DNA from: an uncultured Clostridia bacterium | Lineage (GTDB): Bacteria; Bacillota; Clostridia; Christensenellales; Borkfalkiaceae | Direction: 5' to 3' | DNA length: 64,000 nt | Assembly (NCBI GenBank): GCA_934271065.1 | Contig: CAKQQQ010000001.1 | Span: 343,515-407,514, forward strand | In this document: positions 1-8,787 of the stretch, one piece after another | Layout: every line of letters starts with the position of its first letter | How positions within the stretch are numbered: the first letter of the stretch is position 1 | Position numbers and translations under genes: made by a program | The notes under the pieces: model-generated | Database searches by the model: none | What the model was told of the DNA's origin: nothing | What the model saw: the letters and a program-made list of their open reading frames with translations, nothing else

Positions 1-2344
1 GAGTATTTATAACGCTGATATCCCTGATACCCGAAAGCGACATATGCAACGTTCTCGGAATGGGCGTCGCCGTCATCGTCAACGTGTCGACGTTTTCTTT
101 AAGCAGTTTCAGTTTTTCTTTATGCTCTACGCCGAAGCGTTGCTCTTCGTCCAAAACGAGCAAACCTAAATCGTGAAATTTAACGTCCTGCCCGAAAAGT
201 CGATGAGTGCCTATAACGAAACTTATCTCTCCGCTTGCCAGCCCGTCGATTATCTTTTTTTGTTCGGACGCGGTCTTGAACCTGTTAAGCGCTTCGATTC
301 TTATTCCGAAATCGGCAAACCTGTTTTTTGCCGCCCTGAAATGCTGTTCGCAAAGAATTGTCGTCGGACAAACGATCGCAACCTGTTTACCGTCCGCAAT
401 CGCCTTAAACGCCGCGCGAAACGCGACTTCGGTCTTTCCGAACCCTACGTCGCCGCAAAGCAGTCTGTCCATAACCTTTTCGCTTTCCATATCGGCTTTG
501 ATTTCCGCTATCGATTGCAGTTGGTCTTCGGTCGGTTCGAACTCGAAGGCTTCGTCAAACTCTTCCGAAAACGCGTCGTCGGCGGAAAACGCAAATCCTT
601 TTTTTTCGTTTCTCGCCTTATACAACGCTTTTAGATTTATGGTCATCTGCGCAATCGACGCTTTTACGCGCTCTTTTACGCGCTCGAATTCTTTACCGCC
701 TATACGATTTAACTTGGGTTTTTCTCCCCCGCCCGTATACTTGGTAAGTTTATCCATCTGATCGACGCCGACGTATAAAGTATCGCCGCCGTAATATTCT
801 ACCGCGACGTAATCTTTACTGCCTTCTTGCGTAGTAATACGCTTAACGCCCCTGACGTAACCTATGCCGTGCGTCTCGTGTACGGCGTAGTCGCCGACTT
901 CGGGGGCTTGGAACAAATCTCCCCGTTTACGTTTAATTCGCTTGTTTTCTTTTGCGGCGACGTATAAATCGCCCGTTCCTATAACCGCAATTTTTGCGGA
1001 ATGATATATAAGCCCGCTCGGTAAAAAATACGAAGTTACGACTACCGTTCCGCCTTTAAGTTCGGCGTTTTCGCCCCTTGCGCAGGATATTCCGCGAGCG
1101 TACAGTTCGTCGGCAAAAGCGTCGGCGCGCTTATCCCCGCCGCAACACACAAGCACTTTATAACCGCCGAAACGCCAGTTTGAAATATCGTCGAAAACGG
1201 TTTCGAAATTCGCAACGTATCTCGCTACGGGCGAACACTTAAGAGAATAGGTTTTAAGCGGATTGAAAAAACTTATTGCCGTCGTTATATTCTGAAACGC
1301 CGTCTCTCGCTTTCCGTTAAGCCTTTTTATCAGTTTTTCGGGATCGGATATTTGTCTCGCCGTAAAATCGAAAGCCTTACCCGCTTTAACGAGACTTAAT
1401 AACCTTTCCGAATGGTCTTTAAGCAAAGCGTTCAAGCCGTCGGAAAGCATTTTACACTCGTCGTAGCACACGAGCGTGTCGTCCGGCATATACGATAAAA
1501 AGTCGTCCGTCACGCCGCCGAGCAACGGCAATATGAACTGCCCTTCTCCGCCAAGCGTTCCCGTTTCGATTTTTTCTTCTATTTCACGGACTATTTTACG
1601 CGCGTCGTCTCTTACGGCAAGCGTTCCGAATTTCGCAAGCGACGCGTTAAGCGCGTTTTTAATCGTCGCGGATTCGCCTTCCGTAAGAGCGTCTGTGGCG
1701 GGAATGATCTCCGCTGCCGTTACCGCGGTTTTATTTTCGCGATCGTCGCCGTTAAACGAAAAAATACTTTCGACTTCGTCGCCGAAAAAATCTATCCTGT
1801 ATACGGAATTCCCGTTCACGGGATTTATTTCGAATATGTCGCCCCTTAGCGCGAACGTCGCCTTTTCTTCGGCAAACTCTTCGCGTCTGTATCCGAATTT
1901 TATAAGCGTCGATACGATCCGTTCTATATCGTAATTTTCGCTTTTATCGATTTTTAAGACGGGCAGATCTTTCGGGAAAAGTTGTAACAACGCCTGAAAA
2001 GTCGTCACTACGATTTTCGCGCCCTTTTTTATCTCGTATAACGCCTCTAATCTTTGAAAAAGCGTCGTTCTGTCAAAGGCGGTTTTATAAAGAAGTACGT
2101 CGTCTTTCGCAGGCAAATAAACTACGTTTTCGCCGGAAAAGGCAGCCAATTCTTCCCGTATTTTCGCGCCGTAAAGCCCGTCTTTGACTATATACAAAAG
2201 CGGTAAACCCGTAGCGACGGCGACGTGACATTTTTCTGCAAAATTCACGCCGAAAACCGCGGAAGGAATTCCCCCGCGGATATCGTCGGCCAAAGCGACG
2301 AGTTCGTCGCTTAACAGATTTGGTTGCAGATAGTCTTTAAGCAT
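1..2344 (-). CDS. mfd: Transcription-repair coupling factor Mfd, N-terminal two thirds (partial)
   Basis: Mfd is the ATP-driven translocase that pushes stalled RNA polymerase off DNA lesions and recruits UvrA. I translated this frame by hand, because it has no stop inside the window. About 781 residues are visible. The order is UvrB-like N-terminal modules, a CarD-like polymerase-interaction domain near residue 480 (VGDYAVHETHGIGYVRG), then the helicase core with Walker A GDVGFGKT near residue 627, the LDEEQ box near residue 733 and TATPIPRTLHM at the window edge. The second helicase lobe and the C-terminal domain lie outside. The ATG overlaps the pth stop by 8 bases (ATGCTTAA), so the two are translationally coupled. 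The pth-mfd pairing is common in Firmicutes. Identity is secure. Confidence 0.95.
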   Translation of the reverse strand, partial: MLKDYLQPNLLSDELVALADDIRGGIPSAVFGVNFAEKCHVAVATGLPLLYIVKDGLYGAKIREELAAFSGENVVYLPAKDDVLLYKTAFDRTTLFQRLEALYEIKKGAKIVVTTFQALLQLFPKDLPVLKIDKSENYDIERIVSTLIKFGYRREEFAEEKATFALRGDIFEINPVNGNSVYRIDFFGDEVESIFSFNGDDRENKTAVTAAEIIPATDALTEGESATIKNALNASLAKFGTLAVRDDARKIVREIEEKIETGTLGGEGQFILPLLGGVTDDFLSYMPDDTLVCYDECKMLSDGLNALLKDHSERLLSLVKAGKAFDFTARQISDPEKLIKRLNGKRETAFQNITTAISFFNPLKTYSLKCSPVARYVANFETVFDDISNWRFGGYKVLVCCGGDKRADAFADELYARGISCARGENAELKGGTVVVTSYFLPSGLIYHSAKIAVIGTGDLYVAAKENKRIKRKRGDLFQAPEVGDYAVHETHGIGYVRGVKRITTQEGSKDYVAVEYYGGDTLYVGVDQMDKLTKYTGGGEKPKLNRIGGKEFERVKERVKASIAQMTINLKALYKARNEKKGFAFSADDAFSEEFDEAFEFEPTEDQLQSIAEIKADMESEKVMDRLLCGDVGFGKTEVAFRAAFKAIADGKQVAIVCPTTILCEQHFRAAKNRFADFGIRIEALNRFKTASEQKKIIDGLASGEISFVIGTHRLFGQDVKFHDLGLLVLDEEQRFGVEHKEKLKLLKENVDTLTMTATPIPRTLHMSLSGIRDISVINT

Positions 2345-2912
2345 TCTTTTTTACCGAATTGTGATCGCGCATAACCTTATCGACGGGCTCGCCGCAAATA
2401 AACTCGTCCAACGCCGCCGCCGCCGATTCGATCGCCATTTCCATTTCGGGTAAATCTTCTTTTCTTATATCCGACAGAACGTAATCGATAAGTACGACCG
2501 GTCTGTCGGGTTTTATGCCGACTCTGACGCGCGGAAAGTCTTCCGAACCGAGCAACGAAACGACGCTGCGCATTCCGTTATGCGTGCCTGCCGATCCGCT
2601 TGCGCGTATTCTGACCGAGCCGATAGGCAGATCGATATCGTCGTAAGCGACTATCAGATTAGAAGTCGGAACTTTATAGTACGCCGCCGCGGCGCGTAAA
2701 CACTCCCCGCTGTTATTCATATACGTCTGCGGTTTGATAAACATAACTTTTTCGCCGTTGACGTTTTTAACGGAATATACGCCGTTAAAACCGCGCTTTT
2801 CAAAAGTTACGCCGTATTTCTCGGCAAGTTTATCGATTACCATAAATCCGACGTTATGCATATTGCGGGAATATTTGGCGTCGGGATTCCCTAACCCTGC
2901 GACAATAATCAT
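2337..2912 (-). CDS. pth: Peptidyl-tRNA hydrolase
   Basis: This enzyme cleaves the ester bond of peptidyl-tRNAs released from stalled ribosomes and so recycles the tRNA. The protein has 191 residues, normal for the family. The active-site signature is present: GLGNPD with Asn9, His19 in MHNVGF, the Asp in AYDDIDLP, and the GTHNGMRS motif. The usual GLGNPG has Asp in place of the last Gly, a small change outside the catalytic residues. The ATG is preceded by GGAG at good spacing. The gene lies downstream of prs, from which a hairpin partly separates it, and overlaps mfd downstream. Confidence 0.96.
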   Translation of the reverse strand: MIIVAGLGNPDAKYSRNMHNVGFMVIDKLAEKYGVTFEKRGFNGVYSVKNVNGEKVMFIKPQTYMNNSGECLRAAAAYYKVPTSNLIVAYDDIDLPIGSVRIRASGSAGTHNGMRSVVSLLGSEDFPRVRVGIKPDRPVVLIDYVLSDIRKEDLPEMEMAIESAAAALDEFICGEPVDKVMRDHNSVKKNA

Positions 2913-2942
2913 AATTTTCTCCGTTAGACGCGCAAAAGGTTA

Positions 2943-2972
2943 AAAACCGCGACGGAATAACCGACGCGGTCG
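2943..2972 (-). terminator. Possible intrinsic terminator after prs
   Basis: On the minus strand an ACCGCGTCGG...CCGTCGCGGT stem (one mismatch) is followed by a short T run, between the prs stop and the pth ribosome site. It may only attenuate, since pth has no obvious promoter of its own in the short gap. Confidence 0.5.
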
Positions 2973-2986
2973 CTTTAAGTTTAATT

Positions 2987-3937
2987 TCAGTTATCGTATA
3001 TCTCGGACATCTTTTTGTCAAGATAAATGTTTTCGATAGCGGTGGCGAAGAGCCTTGCGACGGACAAAACCTGTATCTTGTCTATCTTCTTCTCTTCGGT
3101 AAGCGGAATGGTATCGAGCACCACGAGTTTTGAAATGTGCGAATCGCGTATTCTGTCGATTGCGGGGCCGCTCAACACCGCGTGCGAGCAACACGCGTAA
3201 ATTTCTTTCGCTCCGTTATTGAACAAGGCTTCCGCGCCCTGACAGATAGTACCTGCGGTGTCTATCATATCGTCGACTATAAGGCATTTTTTGCCGGCAA
3301 CATCGCCGATTACGTTCATAACTTCGATTTGGTTTGCCTTAGGTCTTCTCTTATCGACTATCGCCATCGGGCAATTAAGTTTCGTTGCCACGTTTCTCGC
3401 TCTCGAAACGGAACCCACGTCGGGGGATACGACCATAAAGTCGTCGTCAACGAATTTTTTGAAGTATTTATAAAGGATAGGTCCGCCGAGAAGATGATCG
3501 ACGGGAATATCGAAGAACCCCTGAATCTGCGCCGCGTGAAGATCCATCGTAAGAACCCTGTCCGCGCCGGCGGAAGTAATAATGTCCGCTACGAGTTTCG
3601 CGGTTATCGGATCGCGTGAGCGAGCCTTTCTGTCCTGTCTCGCATATCCGAAATAAGGAATAACCGCAGTAATTCTGCCTGCAGAAGCGCGACGCGCCGC
3701 GTCAATCATTATAAGAAGTTCCATAAGATTCTCGTTGACGGGAGAACAGGTGGACTGAATAATGAATACGTCTCTTCCTCTTACGGTTTCGCTTAAATGT
3801 ACGCTCGTTTCGCCGTCGGAAAAATGCCCGACTTCTACGTCGCTGAGCGGAATTTTAAGTTCTTTGGCAATCGCCTCGGCTAACGCCTTATTCGAATTAC
3901 CCGCGAAAAGTTTTATCTCTGTGCTGTGTGTTATCAT
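2987..3937 (-). CDS. prs: Ribose-phosphate pyrophosphokinase (PRPP synthetase)
   Basis: This makes PRPP from ribose 5-phosphate and ATP, feeding purine, pyrimidine, NAD, His and Trp synthesis. The protein has 316 residues, the standard class I length. Visible landmarks are the N-terminal FAGNSNKALAEAIA, the regulatory flexible loop region YARQDRKARSRDPITAK, the DLHAAQIQGFFDIPVDHL segment, and the PRPP-binding loop IVDDMIDTAGT. The ATG follows GGAGGAAGTA, an ideal ribosome site. It has its own consensus-like promoter upstream and is separated from tadA by a terminator, so it starts a prs-(pth-mfd) unit. Hpt elsewhere in the window uses its product. Confidence 0.97.
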   Translation of the reverse strand: MITHSTEIKLFAGNSNKALAEAIAKELKIPLSDVEVGHFSDGETSVHLSETVRGRDVFIIQSTCSPVNENLMELLIMIDAARRASAGRITAVIPYFGYARQDRKARSRDPITAKLVADIITSAGADRVLTMDLHAAQIQGFFDIPVDHLLGGPILYKYFKKFVDDDFMVVSPDVGSVSRARNVATKLNCPMAIVDKRRPKANQIEVMNVIGDVAGKKCLIVDDMIDTAGTICQGAEALFNNGAKEIYACCSHAVLSGPAIDRIRDSHISKLVVLDTIPLTEEKKIDKIQVLSVARLFATAIENIYLDKKMSEIYDN

Positions 3938-3982
3938 TACTTCCTCCGCGTACGCTACCGAAAGTAGCCTGTATTCTTTTAT

Positions 3983-4011
3983 ATTATATAGGTCTTTGTA
4001 AATTTAATCAA
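3983..4011 (-). promoter_or_regulatory. Sigma-A promoter of prs
   Basis: On the minus strand TTGATT, 17 bases, TATAAT. It lies about 45 bases upstream of the prs start. Confidence 0.75.
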
Positions 4012-4051
4012 GCGTTTTACCGACCGATTTTTATTTTTTTATCTTTCGCAA

Positions 4052-4078
4052 TAAAAAAGATAACCGCAAGCGATTATC
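4052..4078 (-). terminator. Intrinsic terminator at the 3' end of the tadA operon
   Basis: On the minus strand GATAATCG-CTTG-CGGTTATC (one G-T wobble) is followed by TTTTTT. The stem overlaps the tadA stop codon. Confidence 0.75.
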
Positions 4079-4523
4079 GACGCGATCTGAAAAATTCCTT
4101 TATAAGTCCGGAGCATTCTTTTTCCATTATTCCGCCTTCGTATTCAACGACGTGGTTAAGTCCGCTTTCCGACAGAATATTGAATTTGCTTACCACGCCG
4201 CCGCCTTTTTTTTCGTACGCGCCGAAGTATACTTTTTTAATTCTCGCGTTGGCAATCGCGCCGGCGCACATCGCGCACGGTTCAAGGGTTACGAACATTT
4301 CCGCTTCGTCAAGTCGCCAATCGCCGACTTTTTTGCACGCCTTTTCTATCGCGAGAATTTCGGCGTGAGCGGTCGCAAGTCGCTTGGTCTGCCTTAAATT
4401 GTGCGCTCTTGCAAATATTTTGCCGTTTAATACGATTACGCAACCTATCGGCACTTCTTCCTTTTTTTCGGCTTTTTTCGCTTCCGCCAACGCGGCGGTC
4501 ATAAACTTTTCGTTTTCGGTCAT
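4074..4523 (-). CDS. tadA: tRNA-specific adenosine deaminase TadA
   Basis: TadA deaminates A34 to inosine in tRNA-Arg(ACG), letting one tRNA read CGU, CGC and CGA. The protein has 149 residues, a single cytidine/deoxycytidylate deaminase fold. The zinc ligands and proton shuttle are seen in AHAEIL (His and Glu) and PCAMCAGA (two Cys). VPIGCVIV and ARAHNLRQ are typical TadA segments. The start overlaps the rlmH stop as ATGA, so it is the last gene of a tightly coupled minus-strand run that ends in a terminator. Identity as TadA rather than guanine deaminase rests on length and these segments. Confidence 0.93.
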   Translation of the reverse strand: MTENEKFMTAALAEAKKAEKKEEVPIGCVIVLNGKIFARAHNLRQTKRLATAHAEILAIEKACKKVGDWRLDEAEMFVTLEPCAMCAGAIANARIKKVYFGAYEKKGGGVVSKFNILSESGLNHVVEYEGGIMEKECSGLIKEFFRSRR

Positions 4524-4993
4524 TTGTGATATTCCTTACCGCTGATTATAGTAAAAGCCCTGTATATCTGTTCGCAGACGATAACCCGCGTAAGCATGTG
4601 CGGAAACGTCATATCGGAAAGCGATATTCTTTCTTTACACGCGCCTTTGATCTTATCGCGCAATCCGTAAGAACCGCCTATTATAAAGGAAATTTCGCTC
4701 TCCCCTTTGTCGGCAAGCCTTTTAATTTTTTGCGCCAGACCTTCGGAAGAGATCTTATCGCCCTCAACCGCAAACGCTACGCAATACCCGCTCATCGCCG
4801 AAGATATTCTTTCGCCTTCAACGTCGAGAATTTTCTTTATCGACGCATCGTCGCACTTGGAATAATTTTCCTCTTTGACTTCGACAATCTCGAATTTACA
4901 AAACGCGCCGAGTCGTTTCGCGTACTCCGCTATCGCGTTCCTGAAATATTCTTCTTTTACTTTGCCTACGGCTATCAATTTGATTTTTATCAT
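4520..4993 (-). CDS. rlmH: 23S rRNA (pseudouridine1915-N3)-methyltransferase RlmH
   Basis: RlmH (YbeA/YydA) methylates pseudouridine 1915 in helix 69 of 23S rRNA within assembled 70S ribosomes. The protein has 157 residues, matching this minimal SPOUT-fold family. The trefoil-knot SAM site is visible as IIGGSYGLRDKI, and the conserved C-terminus is present: LSDMTFPHMLTRVIVCEQIYRA up to the terminal GKEYHK. It overlaps the CPBP protease gene upstream and tadA downstream by ATGA junctions, so all three are translationally coupled. Confidence 0.96.
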   Translation of the reverse strand: MIKIKLIAVGKVKEEYFRNAIAEYAKRLGAFCKFEIVEVKEENYSKCDDASIKKILDVEGERISSAMSGYCVAFAVEGDKISSEGLAQKIKRLADKGESEISFIIGGSYGLRDKIKGACKERISLSDMTFPHMLTRVIVCEQIYRAFTIISGKEYHK

Positions 4994-5910
4994 AATAATC
5001 CGCTAACCCACACTATTAAACAAAGCGCGAAACCCGCCAAGCCGTACAATAAAAACTTCTTCATACCGCCGTTTTCCGAAGTAACGTTCCTTTTCCGCAA
5101 ATCGTCAACGCATATTATTACGAACGCCGCGAACGCGAGCAGCCCCGTTACCGTCAGCAAGACGTTTACCGGCGGCGGAACGACGATCTCCCCCGCGCCG
5201 AAATAACTGACGTTTATGATAATAAAATTATTAAGAAAGTGCGCCGCGCACGACGGAAATACCGACCCCGACGAAAGAGCGAGCAACGCAAAAGTAAACC
5301 CTACGACAAACTGATACGGCGTTTGCGCCGGATTCATATGAAAAACCGAAAACGCAAACCCCGTAACGAGCGCGGTCGGTATGGGCTTGACGCCGTCCAA
5401 CCCGCCGAGAAGCGCGCCCCGAAAGGCAAACTCTTCAAACGCCGCGGGTAAAACGCAGACGCATAATACGGTTAAACAATAATTCAGCGGCGTAAGCGAC
5501 GGTAAAACGGTTTCGACCGGTTTATATCCGACGTGCTTTACAAGAAAGTTTATAAAAGTTTCGTTTAATCCCGAAAGCCCCGTTACGCAGGCAAACAAGG
5601 CAAGTAACGCGAAAAGATAATACTTAGGAGTCGCCTTGTTTAATTTAAGCGCGCTTTTCCGATCGATTTTCGCTACGCCGAGATATACTGCGGTAACCGC
5701 GCAAAGTATTATCGAACCGAGCGAAAACGATAAATACGAATAAACGTCGCTTTTATAAAAAGCGTTGTTACCGTCGTTTTCCCCGAATATCGCGATAAAA
5801 AGAGACGAGACCAAAAGATTAACGATTATAACGCTCGTCGAAATAACGGAAAAATATGCGCCGGAATCGGCAGCGGTCATTTTCCTTTTTTCGTCAATCG
5901 CCTGTCGCAT
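4990..5910 (-). CDS. CPBP-family intramembrane glutamic protease
   Basis: This is a polytopic membrane protein of 306 residues with several hydrophobic segments. The CPBP (CAAX protease and bacteriocin-processing) signatures are intact: EEFAFRG (paired Glu and Arg), FSVFHMNP (His) and AAHFLNNF (His, Asn). These are the presumed catalytic residues of the Abi/Rce1-like fold. The substrate cannot be told from sequence; family members process peptides, anchor bacteriocin immunity or act in stress responses. The start chosen has GAGGAG about ten bases upstream and overlaps the AroA/AroE-like gene by 17 bases. A later ATG at 5877 is possible. Confidence 0.88.
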   Translation of the reverse strand: MRQAIDEKRKMTAADSGAYFSVISTSVIIVNLLVSSLFIAIFGENDGNNAFYKSDVYSYLSFSLGSIILCAVTAVYLGVAKIDRKSALKLNKATPKYYLFALLALFACVTGLSGLNETFINFLVKHVGYKPVETVLPSLTPLNYCLTVLCVCVLPAAFEEFAFRGALLGGLDGVKPIPTALVTGFAFSVFHMNPAQTPYQFVVGFTFALLALSSGSVFPSCAAHFLNNFIIINVSYFGAGEIVVPPPVNVLLTVTGLLAFAAFVIICVDDLRKRNVTSENGGMKKFLLYGLAGFALCLIVWVSGLL

Positions 5911-7978
5911 CCGACTTTTTCTCCTCGAAAAACAAATCGCACATACTGAACGCCTTTTGCTCGTAACGTTCTTTTCCGACGAACGCGCACGCGGCGTAAT
6001 ACGCTCTGATAAACGTCATTTCTTCGCCGCCGATAACCCTTACGCCGAGAAGTTTTGCTGCTTCCGCCATAGGCGAGCTTTCGCCGATGGCAGTTAAATC
6101 AACGAACGCTTCGCAGTTTTTAAGCGGAGACGCGTCTTCGGAATCGATTTTCATTTTCTCCGTTCTGTACACGGTGTTGACGACGTAATCGTATCGCGCC
6201 TTTCCGGATATTTTGCCGAGAACGTAAGCGGCAAGTTTCGACCTTTTAACGTATTCGGCAGTTTGTTTTTCGGCAACGTCGTACACGTCTACTCTTACGC
6301 CGCGCGTCAATAAGGCGCAAACTATACCCCTGCCGAGACCGCCGCACCCGAGAACGAGCGCTCTTTTATCGTTCAACTGTTCGCCTTGCTTTTTCATAGC
6401 GGCTATAAACGCTTCGCCTTCGGTATAATATCCCGATCCGCCCCTTACGACGTTTGCGCCGCGCGCAAGTTTTGCAATGCCTTTCAACGTATACAGTCTT
6501 CGGGACAACTCTCCGACGTAAGGCGGAAAGACAACGTATCCGTCGTAATTTTTTAATTCCGACACTATTTTTCTGTAATTATCGCCTACGGGGTAAACCG
6601 CCGTTACCGAAGTCGTGAAAACTCCGGTCATATTTACTGCCTGCGCGTACGTCTCTTCGATTTCGCTTGAATGTCCGCGCCTAGCGACTATCACAAGAGA
6701 GTTTTTAACAAACTCATCGAAAAACGCTCTATCGGCGTCCGATTCGACGAAATCTTCGTCCGCTTCGCCGCCGTTTACGGACGCAGTCAACGCCACCGCG
6801 GCTGCGGACGTAATAAAGGGATACCCGCACGACGCGACGAAGCCGCCGTCGTAAGACTCGACGCCCGTTATCACTATTCCGCCCTTATATCGACGGCACT
6901 TACCGCCGACGGAAAGAATGGCGCGCGCAATGGCGTCAAGATAATCGCCGATTTTAATTCCGCCCGAATATACCGCGCCGAGTTCGTCGTCTTTACCTAC
7001 GGAAATAACGCTTTCGCCTTCCGCAAGCCCCATCAAAAACGCTATCAACGGCAGTTCGTCGATCATTCTCGACGCTTCTTCTTTCAGAACGTGAGTTGCT
7101 TTTAATTTACTTTTCCGCGCTACGATATCCGCCGTTTTTTCTCCGCTCAGATCGGCTTTCGGTTCGACGCCGATATTCGCGCCCATACGCGAAATTACGT
7201 TCAGCGCGGTCGTTCTGGTAGGGTTTACGTTTACGTTATGACAAACGACCTTGCCGAGCAAGACGCCAAGAGCAAGATAATGAATCGCCCAGGTAAAATC
7301 GCGGCTGACCGAAATTTTACAACCGGTAAGTTCTTTAACCCCAAGATCGACCGTTTTACCGCCGTCCTTAAACGTAATATCCGCGCCCATCTGTTCAAGC
7401 AATATCTCGGCGTGATTGCGCGAAAGATATTTTTCTCTTATAACCGCCCTGACTCCGCCGACGGCAGCCGCAAACAAAATCGTCGCTTTTACCTGCGAAT
7501 TTCCGTCGTTTATCTCGTAATCTATCGGTCTTACGCCGCCACTTTCAACGAGAATGGGCGCGGAAACGTAATTCGTAAGCGCGACGGTCGCGCCCATTTT
7601 TTCAAGCGGTTCTTTAATTTCGCGCATCGACTGCTGATTAAGATATTTCCCGCCGGTAAGAACGGTTCTTCCGCCCGCGCCTGCCGCCGCGCCGCAAATA
7701 AAACGCATAGCGGCAGCGTTGTTTCCGCAATCTATTTTCGGCGCGTCGGATAACTTTTTAGGGCTTTTGATTTCGATATATTCTTTTTTTACCGAAACCT
7801 TTGCGCCGAGCCGTTTAACGCACGCAATCATCGTAAGCGTGTCCTGACAGATATACGGATTTATTATCGTCGTTTTCCCTTTCGCAATTGCGCCGAGCAT
7901 AATTGCCCTGTGAGTTATCGATTTATCGGGCGGAACCGCGTATTCGCCGTATAAATTTTCTCTCGGAAAAATTTTCAT
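5894..7978 (-). CDS. AroA (EPSP synthase)-like domain fused to AroE (shikimate dehydrogenase)-like domain, both divergent
   Basis: The protein has 694 residues. Residues 1 to about 430 resemble 5-enolpyruvylshikimate-3-phosphate synthase: PPDKSITHRAIML near the start, NNAAAMRFICG, NSQVKATILFAA and MIDELPLIA carry the usual Lys-Ser, Arg, Gln and Asp. The late KExDR substrate motif is not recognisable; the matching stretch reads GKDDELGAVY. From about 440 on it resembles shikimate dehydrogenase: a GHS...QAVNMTG start, a GCGGLGRGIV dinucleotide loop near residue 540, VVNTVYRTE, and a C-terminal segment like the AroE helix. The catalytic Lys (NVTxPxK) is replaced by VVFPPYVGE, and the NTD Asp region reads YTEGE. 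AroA and AroE are consecutive-but-one steps of the shikimate pathway. Whether this protein is active is open. Confidence 0.8.
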   Translation of the reverse strand: MKIFPRENLYGEYAVPPDKSITHRAIMLGAIAKGKTTIINPYICQDTLTMIACVKRLGAKVSVKKEYIEIKSPKKLSDAPKIDCGNNAAAMRFICGAAAGAGGRTVLTGGKYLNQQSMREIKEPLEKMGATVALTNYVSAPILVESGGVRPIDYEINDGNSQVKATILFAAAVGGVRAVIREKYLSRNHAEILLEQMGADITFKDGGKTVDLGVKELTGCKISVSRDFTWAIHYLALGVLLGKVVCHNVNVNPTRTTALNVISRMGANIGVEPKADLSGEKTADIVARKSKLKATHVLKEEASRMIDELPLIAFLMGLAEGESVISVGKDDELGAVYSGGIKIGDYLDAIARAILSVGGKCRRYKGGIVITGVESYDGGFVASCGYPFITSAAAVALTASVNGGEADEDFVESDADRAFFDEFVKNSLVIVARRGHSSEIEETYAQAVNMTGVFTTSVTAVYPVGDNYRKIVSELKNYDGYVVFPPYVGELSRRLYTLKGIAKLARGANVVRGGSGYYTEGEAFIAAMKKQGEQLNDKRALVLGCGGLGRGIVCALLTRGVRVDVYDVAEKQTAEYVKRSKLAAYVLGKISGKARYDYVVNTVYRTEKMKIDSEDASPLKNCEAFVDLTAIGESSPMAEAAKLLGVRVIGGEEMTFIRAYYAACAFVGKERYEQKAFSMCDLFFEEKKSDATGD

Positions 7979-7982
7979 TTAT

Positions 7983-8774
7983 TCATCTCTCGTTATATAA
8001 CTTTTTAATTTCGTCAATTTTTGCTTTCGCGGACTCGTAACCCGCAAGGTACATCGCGTCGAATTTACCGATCGACGCAGACGAAAACCGTTCGAGTTCG
8101 GGTTCGATGATTACTGCGGAATTTTCATAACAAGCCTTACTCCGCACGCTATATTCAACGCCGTTTTCGGGATAGACTTCGTCTAAAATGCGCTTGATTT
8201 CGTAATTGTCGTCTTTACCCTTACCGAGATTTATCGAAACGACCTTATCCGCGCCGAGCCTTTTTACGACGTTAGCGGGAACGGAATTGACGAACGCCCC
8301 GTCGATAAGCCTTACGCCGTTTCTCGTAATCGCGCCGAAAACCGGTTGAATCGAACACGAAGCGGCGACAGCCGACGCAAGATCTCCGTCAGAAATATCG
8401 ACTTCTTCGCCGTCGTCGAGATTGGTGGCGACGGCGCAAAACGGTTTTTTCAAATCGCTAAACTCCGCGCCGCCGAATATACGCGACAATCCTTCGCCGA
8501 GCGACCTTACGCCTGCGGCGACGAACAGAAAGCGTTTCGGATCGGACAGCCCCGTTTCCTTTACGAGATTAGCCATATCGTCGGCGGAATAACCTTTTGC
8601 GTACAACGCCCCGACGACGCTGCCTATACTCGTGCCGGCAACGTAATCGAAAGTAATATTATTTTCTTCAAACGCTTTAAGCGCGCCTATGTGCGCCGCG
8701 CCTTTCGCTCCGCCGCTGCCGAGTGCCAAACCCAGCCCGCGACTTTTTTGTGAAAAACTCATCCTGTACACCAT
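7983..8774 (-). CDS. Patatin-like phospholipase / serine acyl hydrolase
   Basis: This is a predicted cytoplasmic or membrane-associated lipid acyl hydrolase with a Ser-Asp dyad. The oxyanion loop LALGSGGAKGAAHIG, the nucleophile elbow GTSIG and the catalytic DGAFVNSVP are all present, in the order of the RssA/YlbK group. The longest open frame begins with TTG at 8804, inside the preceding gene. ATG codons at 8774 and 8762 lie just after that gene's stop and are better starts; I use 8774. It sits between the nucleosidase gene and the AroA/AroE-like gene, coupled on both sides. The natural substrate is unknown. Confidence 0.88.
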   Translation of the reverse strand: MVYRMSFSQKSRGLGLALGSGGAKGAAHIGALKAFEENNITFDYVAGTSIGSVVGALYAKGYSADDMANLVKETGLSDPKRFLFVAAGVRSLGEGLSRIFGGAEFSDLKKPFCAVATNLDDGEEVDISDGDLASAVAASCSIQPVFGAITRNGVRLIDGAFVNSVPANVVKRLGADKVVSINLGKGKDDNYEIKRILDEVYPENGVEYSVRSKACYENSAVIIEPELERFSSASIGKFDAMYLAGYESAKAKIDEIKKLYNER

Positions 8775-8787
8775 ATCGTAAACCGTA

